Shown piece after piece: positions 58,944-64,000 of a stretch of 64,000 nt of DNA (its first letter is position 1; each line of letters starts with the position of its first letter). The position numbers and the translations under genes are program-made. Source of the DNA: Chromatocurvus sp046260765 (GTDB taxonomy: Bacteria > Pseudomonadota > Gammaproteobacteria > Pseudomonadales > Halieaceae); the NCBI GenBank assembly GCA_046260765.1, contig JBHEOO010000005.1, positions 1-64,000 on the forward strand. The letters are read 5' to 3'. The notes under the pieces are model-generated. The model did not search any database and was not told the origin of the DNA. It saw only the letters and a list, made by a program, of their open reading frames with translations.

Positions 58944-59558
58944 ATGACTTTCACCGCCCCCTGTTCCAGATATCTCGCCGCACTGGCGCTGATGATGCCG
59001 GTCGCATTAGCACATTCCCAGGACCCTGCTGGCTACCTCGACGATTATCTCCCGGTGGATAACGCGCTGGTGGTAGACGTGCCGGAGGCTGTCCAGAATG
59101 CCGACGACCCGGATGTTCAGCGCGGTCGATATCTTGTCAGCCTGCTCGGTTGCGCCAGTTGCCACACCGACGGCGCGCTGCTGGGTGCGCCGGATACCGA
59201 GCGCTCGCTCGCCGGGTCCCGTGTCGGTATCGCAATTTCAGATCCCATGCGCAACCGTTACCCGGCGATTGTCTATCCACCCAATATCACGCCACACGAC
59301 GAGACCGGTATCGGCGAGTGGACGGAGGACGATCTGGTGCGGCTCCTGCGTGGTGGAATGGATCGTCACGGCGGACGCGCCCTGCCGGTCATGCCCTGGC
59401 AGAATTACGCGCGTCTCAGGGCGTCAGATGCACTGGCAATCGCGCGCTACCTGCAGAATATCGAGCCCCTGGAGCATCGTGTGCCGCGCAGGGTAAGCGA
59501 AGGAACGCCGGCGCCGGCGCCTTACGTGCATGTGGGGCTTTATCAGCGGCGGGATTGA
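58944..59558 (+). CDS. Exported c-type cytochrome
   Basis: A 204-residue monoheme cytochrome c. A signal peptide (YLAALALMMPVALAHSQ) ends near residue 25. The heme site is Cys70-Ala-Ser-Cys73-His74 (GCASCHTDG), and the likely Met ligand is in LPVMPWQNY. Such cytochromes often serve a periplasmic dehydrogenase as electron acceptor. GGAG lies nine bases before the ATG. It is monocistronic and converges with the OYE gene, so its redox partner is not evident. Confidence 0.9.
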   Translation: MTFTAPCSRYLAALALMMPVALAHSQDPAGYLDDYLPVDNALVVDVPEAVQNADDPDVQRGRYLVSLLGCASCHTDGALLGAPDTERSLAGSRVGIAISDPMRNRYPAIVYPPNITPHDETGIGEWTEDDLVRLLRGGMDRHGGRALPVMPWQNYARLRASDALAIARYLQNIEPLEHRVPRRVSEGTPAPAPYVHVGLYQRRD

Positions 59559-59567
59559 CCCTTCCTT

Positions 59568-60716
59568 TCAACCGCTGTTGCGTCGCTTCAGAACCATGCC
59601 GTACATTGCCGGCAGCAGGGTGTGCGGCTCGGGATGACCCAGCTCGATGGCTGCGTGATACGGAAAGTTCGGATCATCCAGAAGCCCCCGCGCCATAGCC
59701 ACGAGGTCGGCATTGCCTTCCACCACCACATTATTCGCCTGCTCCGCTTCGGTGATCAGACCGACCGCCATGGTTGGCATGTCGGCACCGTCTCGAACAG
59801 CGCGGGCGTAGGGGACAAGGTAGCCCGGCGACGGTGGCGCCTTGGCGCGGCCTGAGGCGCCGGTGATACCTCCGGAGGAGCAGTCGATCAGGTCCACGCC
59901 GCGAGCCTTGAGCTGGCGGGAAAGCTCTACTGTGTCCTCCAGCTCCATGCCGCCGTCGACGCCGTCAACCGAAGACGCGCGGTAGAGCACGGGATAGCCG
60001 TCCGGAACCACCTTTCTGACCGCATCGGTAACGGCGAGGGGGAAACGCATGCGCGCGGCGAGGTCGCCGCCCCACTGGTCGTCACGCTGGTTGGACAGTG
60101 ACGTCAGGAAGCTGTGTATCAGGTAGCCATGGGCGCCGTGGATCTCGACAAAGTCAAAACCTGCGTCAAGCGCTCGCTGAGTGGCGTTGGCAAACGACAC
60201 GATCAGGTCATCCACCTCGTCGGTATCGAGCGCATGAGGTGTCGGCCAGTCTTCGGTGAGTGGGATAGCGCTCGGAGCCACAGCCTGCCATGGGGCCTCC
60301 GGACCGCTGTGCACCAGCGGCTTTGCACCATTCAGTGGCGTCGCCGCACTGGCTTTGCGACCGGCGTGCGCGAGCTGTATGCCCACGGGAATCCCCTGGG
60401 CGTGGTAGATGTCGACGACCTTCTTCAGACCGGGAACATGCTCGTCCTTGTAAATGCCCAGGCAGCCGGGGGTGATTCTGCCTTCGGCGGTGACGCCGGT
60501 GGCCTCGAGTAGCGCGCCTCCGACGCCGCCAAGGGCAAAGCGGCCGTGATGCGCCAGGTGCCAGTTGTCGTTGATGAAACCGTCTTCGGATGCGTACTGG
60601 CACATTGCCGAAACCACAAGCCGGTTGCGGAACGTGACGTCACGCAAGGTAAATGGTGTGAACAGGGCCGGGACCTGCCCGGCACCGGTTTCCTGGGTGC
60701 TGTCGTTCGTGCCCAT
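59568..60716 (-). CDS. Old Yellow Enzyme family NADH:flavin oxidoreductase
   Basis: A 382-residue FMN-dependent TIM barrel of the YqjM-like branch. It shows LFTPFTLRDVTFRNRLVVSA, MCQYASEDGF with the regulatory Cys-Tyr pair, QLAHAGRKAS, and the substrate and flavin motif EIHGAHGYLIHSFL. It reduces activated C=C bonds or demethylates small N-methyl compounds in related enzymes. Its ATG overlaps the DapA-family stop (TGATG), so it probably belongs to the same catabolic pathway, perhaps for proline- or hydroxyproline-like compounds. Confidence 0.9.
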   Translation of the reverse strand: MGTNDSTQETGAGQVPALFTPFTLRDVTFRNRLVVSAMCQYASEDGFINDNWHLAHHGRFALGGVGGALLEATGVTAEGRITPGCLGIYKDEHVPGLKKVVDIYHAQGIPVGIQLAHAGRKASAATPLNGAKPLVHSGPEAPWQAVAPSAIPLTEDWPTPHALDTDEVDDLIVSFANATQRALDAGFDFVEIHGAHGYLIHSFLTSLSNQRDDQWGGDLAARMRFPLAVTDAVRKVVPDGYPVLYRASSVDGVDGGMELEDTVELSRQLKARGVDLIDCSSGGITGASGRAKAPPSPGYLVPYARAVRDGADMPTMAVGLITEAEQANNVVVEGNADLVAMARGLLDDPNFPYHAAIELGHPEPHTLLPAMYGMVLKRRNSG

Positions 60717-61660
60717 CAGGCCTCCGATTTTGCGTCGAGTGTGAGCATGAGGGCATCCATTTCAGCCATCAGCGCCGTTACTTTATCGCGTCGCGCAAGC
60801 CCTTCGCTGCCGAGGTCGCTGAACCGCGTCAGTGGCGGTCGAACGTCGCCCGTGGGGTAGCCGGCAGCGGCGCTGAGCGCTTTCGAGTAGCACTGGTGGC
60901 CGTAGGTGGGATGTCCCTCGGCGATGATTTCGTCAATCCGCTTTAGAATGTGCTGGATGGACGCCGCGTCTTCGGTGCGGCCTGCAACAAGAAAATCCCA
61001 GATTCGCTTCGTGCTGTAGGGGAGGTAGTTGCCGTACGGATTGACGTAGCCGACGGCACCGAGGAGATAACTTTCTACCGGCCTTTCCCCGGCAAACACG
61101 TTCATGACTCCGTCCGTGGCCTCGACGATGTCATACACCCGACCGACATCGCAGCTGGCTTCCTTGATGTAACGAATGTTGTCGAACGCCTTTGTCAGGC
61201 GAGCGACAAGTGCCGCCGACATATCAACGTTGGACGTGAAGGGATTGTTATAAAGCATGATTGGAAGGTCGACAGCCTCGGCAATAGCGCGGTAATAGGC
61301 GAATATTTCGTCTTCTGTCGGTGTGTAGTAGTAGGGCGGCACAATCATGAGGCCGTCAGCGCCCATCTCCTTTGCTTCGCGACTGTAGCGGACGGCTTTG
61401 CTGGTGCTGGCATCCATACTGCCAACGAGAATGTCGAGGCGCCCGGCGGCATGCTCTACGCTGGTTTCCACAACCAGACGGCGTTCCTCGTCGGTAATAG
61501 ACAGAAATTCCCCGGTTGTGCCCAGCATGATGATGCCTGGCACTTCGCATTCCACCTGCCAGTCGATATAGCGTTTCAGTGACTCGACGCAAACGCCTTC
61601 GCCGTCGTCGGTGAATGGAGTGACGGCAACCGTGTAACTTCCTAGAAATGTTTTAGACAT
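60716..61660 (-). CDS. DapA-family aldolase/lyase
   Basis: A 314-residue member of the dihydrodipicolinate synthase/N-acetylneuraminate lyase family. The Schiff-base Lys166 lies in YIKEAS, and the conserved Tyr137 in MLYNNP. GTTGEF near residue 47 matches the carboxylate-binding loop. Family members also include keto-deoxy sugar lyases and the hydroxyproline enzyme that deaminates pyrroline-4-hydroxy-2-carboxylate. Its neighbours (OYE, DadA-like oxidase, amino-acid ABC transporter) point to catabolism rather than lysine synthesis. It is divergent from the oxidase gene. Confidence 0.85.
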   Translation of the reverse strand: MSKTFLGSYTVAVTPFTDDGEGVCVESLKRYIDWQVECEVPGIIMLGTTGEFLSITDEERRLVVETSVEHAAGRLDILVGSMDASTSKAVRYSREAKEMGADGLMIVPPYYYTPTEDEIFAYYRAIAEAVDLPIMLYNNPFTSNVDMSAALVARLTKAFDNIRYIKEASCDVGRVYDIVEATDGVMNVFAGERPVESYLLGAVGYVNPYGNYLPYSTKRIWDFLVAGRTEDAASIQHILKRIDEIIAEGHPTYGHQCYSKALSAAAGYPTGDVRPPLTRFSDLGSEGLARRDKVTALMAEMDALMLTLDAKSEA

Positions 61661-61827
61661 CAGGTTGTATTAACGCCGATCCACGCTTCGGCGCTCCTTT
61701 TGCTTGATTGATTTTAGAATGCGGTAAAATCCGCGAAAAGCGGCTGCAATGTTGCAAGCACATGCCGGACATGCGTTAGCATAGCGCACATCAAACGCTA
61801 TTCCATCCCCCTTCCGAGAGAAACCTC

Positions 61828-62964
61828 ATGACAGATGTCATCGTTATTGGCGGCGGAATCATCGGCTGCGCCGCGGCTTATTACCTCGCTGGTGACGGCG
61901 TCGAGGTGACGCTTCTGGAGACGGGTGACCTCAACACCCAGGCCTCTGGTACTAACTCCGGCAGCCTGCATGGTCAGATACCGCACGATACCTACCTGCA
62001 GCATGGCGACGCCTGGGCGCGTATGTTCCTGCCGGCGCTGCGACTGCTGCGCGCGTCGATAGGACTCTGGGAAGGGCTGGGTGACACGCTGGGCGTCGAT
62101 CTGGAGGTGAAGGTGGGCGGTGGCCTGCTGCTGGCGGCCAATGATCAGCAGATGCGTGATATCGAGCGCAAAGTGCGTCTTGAGTGCGAAGCCGGTCTTG
62201 CCAGTGAAGTCCTGGATGCGCAGGGCCTGCGAGAGATCGCGCCCTACGTGTCATCCACCCTCGTGGGCGCGGGGTACTGCCCGGCAGAGGGCAAAGCCAA
62301 TCCGCTGATTGCAGCGCCTGCCTTTGCACGCACCGCAGCCGCCATGGGCGCTCGCATTATGCCGCGCACGTCAGTGAGCGATATCCGGCGTACCAACAGT
62401 GGTTACGAGGTGACGACTGACCGCGGAACCTACAAGGCGGGCAGGCTGGTGAACACTGCCGGAGCCGATGCCGGACGCATCGCAGCCTTGCTGGGCGTTG
62501 ATCTGCCGCTTCAGGGCTTTCCGATACAGGTCAGCGTGACGGAGCCGGTGGAGCCGCTGATCCGGCACCTTCTTTATTACGCTCGCGCGCCGTTGACCAT
62601 GAAGCAGACCGCCGTTGGCAGCATCATCGTGGGCGGCGGCTGGCCGGCGCGCTTCGACAGCCAGCGGCGCCCGATCGCGGACCCTTACTCGGTCGGGCCG
62701 AATCTTGGCCTGGCACTGGAAATTCTGCCACAGCTCGCACCTGTCAATATTGTGCGGACCTGGGCTGCGACAGTAAACGGTACGCACGACTGGATGCCGG
62801 TCATCGGTGAATTGCCCGGACTGCCGGGTGCGTTCCTCGGATATGTGCCCTGGATGGGATTTACCGGGGGGCCGGCGGCGGGTCGACTGGTGGCGAGCAT
62901 GGTGCAGGGTGTGGAATCACCCCTGGACATCGACGCTAAGGCCTTCGCGCCCGGCGCGCGCTGA
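61828..62964 (+). CDS. FAD-dependent amine/D-amino acid oxidase family
   Basis: A 378-residue flavoprotein of the DAO/DadA/glycine oxidase family. The FAD fold starts VIVIGGGIIGCAAAYYLA, and the C-terminal closing motif is GYVPWMGFTGGPAAGRL. The middle part shows AEGKANPLIAAPAFARTA, as in D-hydroxyproline dehydrogenase-like and sarcosine-oxidase-like enzymes. It probably oxidises a secondary amine or a D-amino acid. GAGAGAAA precedes the ATG. The ABC transporter genes on the opposite strand and the divergent DapA gene suggest one amino-acid catabolic island. Confidence 0.85.
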   Translation: MTDVIVIGGGIIGCAAAYYLAGDGVEVTLLETGDLNTQASGTNSGSLHGQIPHDTYLQHGDAWARMFLPALRLLRASIGLWEGLGDTLGVDLEVKVGGGLLLAANDQQMRDIERKVRLECEAGLASEVLDAQGLREIAPYVSSTLVGAGYCPAEGKANPLIAAPAFARTAAAMGARIMPRTSVSDIRRTNSGYEVTTDRGTYKAGRLVNTAGADAGRIAALLGVDLPLQGFPIQVSVTEPVEPLIRHLLYYARAPLTMKQTAVGSIIVGGGWPARFDSQRRPIADPYSVGPNLGLALEILPQLAPVNIVRTWAATVNGTHDWMPVIGELPGLPGAFLGYVPWMGFTGGPAAGRLVASMVQGVESPLDIDAKAFAPGAR

Positions 62965-62994
62965 ACTGGTCGAGCAAGCACGGCGGCGTTGCTG

Positions 62995-63732
62995 TCAGTG
63001 TTTGAGGATCATGCCGACGAAGTCCCTCGTGCGCTCGTGGGTGGGTGAATCGAAAATCTCCGATGGCGTCCCGGTTTCGACTACCTTGCCGTCGTCCATC
63101 ATGACGACCCGGGTCGACACTTCACGGACAAACGACATTTCATGTGACACCAGTAGCATGGTGATGCCCTCGTCTGTAAGACGGCGGATGGTGTCGAGCA
63201 CCTCGTTCACCCGCTCCGGGTCCAGCGCCGATGTCACCTCATCGAGGAGAAGAATTTCCGGCTGCAGGGCCAGGGCGCGGGCTATTGCGACCCGTTGCTG
63301 CTGTCCACCGGACAGCTCCTCCGGGTAGGCGTCGTGCTTGGCTTCCATGCCCACCCGCGCCAGCAGTTCAGTTGCCAGCGCTTCCACCTCGGCCTTTGGC
63401 CGCTTCTTGATGGTGGTCGGTGCGATGGTGACGTTGCGCATAACGGTCATGTTCTGGAACAGATTGTATTGCTGGAACACGATTGCCAGCTGCGAGCGTA
63501 GCTCGCGAACGCTCTTGCGGCTCCTGTAGTCCACAGTCTTGCCGGCCACGCGTACCTCGCCTGCACTCGGCAGGGTCAATCCCACCAGTGCGCGCAGCAG
63601 GGTGCTCTTGCCCGAGCCAGAGGGCCCGATCAGGCTGACGACTTCGCCCTTTTCTGCGCTCAGGGTGACTCCCTTTAGGATTTTCTCCGAGCCGTAGGAG
63701 CAGGCGAGGTCACGAACGTCGAGATGGGTCAA
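62995..63732 (-). CDS. Polar amino acid ABC transporter ATPase
   Basis: A 245-residue GlnQ/HisP-type ATPase. Walker A is GPSGSGKST (36-44), the Q-loop is VFQQYNLFQNM, the signature is LSGGQQQRVAIARAL, and Walker B is ILLLDEVTSALD. It powers uptake of a polar or cyclic amino acid. The start is TTG at 63732, chosen because GGAGAAG lies upstream and family similarity begins there; it overlaps the permease gene by 23 bases. No solute-binding protein is visible within the window. Confidence 0.9.
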   Translation of the reverse strand: MTHLDVRDLACSYGSEKILKGVTLSAEKGEVVSLIGPSGSGKSTLLRALVGLTLPSAGEVRVAGKTVDYRSRKSVRELRSQLAIVFQQYNLFQNMTVMRNVTIAPTTIKKRPKAEVEALATELLARVGMEAKHDAYPEELSGGQQQRVAIARALALQPEILLLDEVTSALDPERVNEVLDTIRRLTDEGITMLLVSHEMSFVREVSTRVVMMDDGKVVETGTPSEIFDSPTHERTRDFVGMILKH

Positions 63733-64000
63733 GGCGCTTCTCCAGATAGATGCCGAGACGGCTGAGTGGGTAGGACAGCAGGAAGTAAAGTACCAGTACG
63801 GCACCGAACCCCAGCGTTGGTGAAAAGCCGCGATTGACAAACATCTTGCCCGAAAAGGTCAGCTCAACCACACCAATATGTGATGCCAGTGAGGTGTCCT
63901 TGATGAACATCACGGCGAACGCGATGGCGGGCGGCAGAATCACGCGCCATGCCTGGGGTAGTACGACGTACCACAGGGTGCGCGCTGCGCCGAAGTTGAG
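63710..64000 (-). CDS. Amino acid ABC transporter permease (3' part)
   Basis: The frame is open to the window edge, so the N-terminal part lies beyond base 64000. The 96 visible residues include LPQAWRVILPPAIAFAV, the end of the EAA loop that contacts the ATPase in HisM/GlnP-type permeases, followed by SLASHIGVVELT and two hydrophobic segments. It overlaps the ATPase gene and forms the same transporter. Substrate unknown. Confidence 0.88.
   Translation of the reverse strand, partial: LNFGAARTLWYVVLPQAWRVILPPAIAFAVMFIKDTSLASHIGVVELTFSGKMFVNRGFSPTLGFGAVLVLYFLLSYPLSRLGIYLEKRLDPSRRS

Overview
The window is a GC-rich, gene-dense piece of a bacterial chromosome, most likely from a marine gammaproteobacterium of the Cellvibrionales/Halieaceae (OM60/NOR5) type. 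The placement is an inference from gene content: a PlsB-type glycerol-3-phosphate acyltransferase, paired DUF2868/DUF3482 genes, an IscR-SUF operon, WS/DGAT, an AtuA-type carboxylase locus and a CrtD-like carotenoid desaturase. No rRNA, tRNA, CRISPR array, transposase or phage gene was recognised. Two runs of N (4123-4132 and 15690-15788) show that this is a draft assembly; each interrupts a gene.

Layout. 1-2.2 kb: the DUF2868/DUF3482 GTPase pair. 2.2-2.8 kb: a non-coding stretch with the wreck of a YefM-YoeB toxin-antitoxin locus. 2.8-6.8 kb (minus strand): a fused PyrD-PyrK-like oxidoreductase coupled to a methyltransferase, then the AMPylator SelO. 6.9-10.5 kb: amidohydrolase, diguanylate cyclase and a small lipoprotein. 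10.5-16 kb (mostly minus): AsmA, a coupled photolyase and Cho-like nuclease pair, a DUF6482-like protein and a retropepsin-like protease. 16-20 kb: PlsB followed at once by WS/DGAT, a storage-lipid pair. 20-26.5 kb: a TetR regulator divergent from an AtuA-acyl-CoA carboxylase beta-alpha operon. 26.5-33.3 kb: a complete SUF operon, iscR-sufB-C-D-S-A-T-E, with an excellent IscR operator over its promoter.

33.3-44 kb: NAD(P)H oxidoreductase, Hsp20, a CrtD-like desaturase coupled to a membrane protein and divergent from a cytochrome P450, an EAL phosphodiesterase, an ATP-grasp/methyltransferase pair, an MFS transporter, and bactofilin with a methyltransferase-like protein. 44-52.5 kb: DUF885 metallopeptidase-like protein, an RND efflux pair and RecQ. 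52.6-56.4 kb: a ferredoxin-reductase-like flavoprotein, a Tat-exported HiPIP, a PnuC-type transporter overlapping a YkoF-like thiamine-binding protein, and a 1-Cys peroxiredoxin. 56.4-59.6 kb: MFS and AzlCD exporters and a cytochrome c. 59.6-64 kb: a likely catabolic island of Old Yellow Enzyme, DapA-family lyase, DadA-like oxidase and a polar-amino-acid ABC transporter that runs off the window edge.

Themes. Many neighbours overlap by ATGA, GTGA or TGATG, so operon calls are well supported. Several genes (DUF3482, SelO, SufE, an MFS transporter) have their stop codon inside a short tandem duplication, and an 8 x 7-bp array lies just after the P450 stop. The best candidates for new biology are the PyrD-PyrK fusion, the CrtD/membrane protein/P450 locus, the minimal AtuA-carboxylase module and the ATP-grasp/methyltransferase pair.
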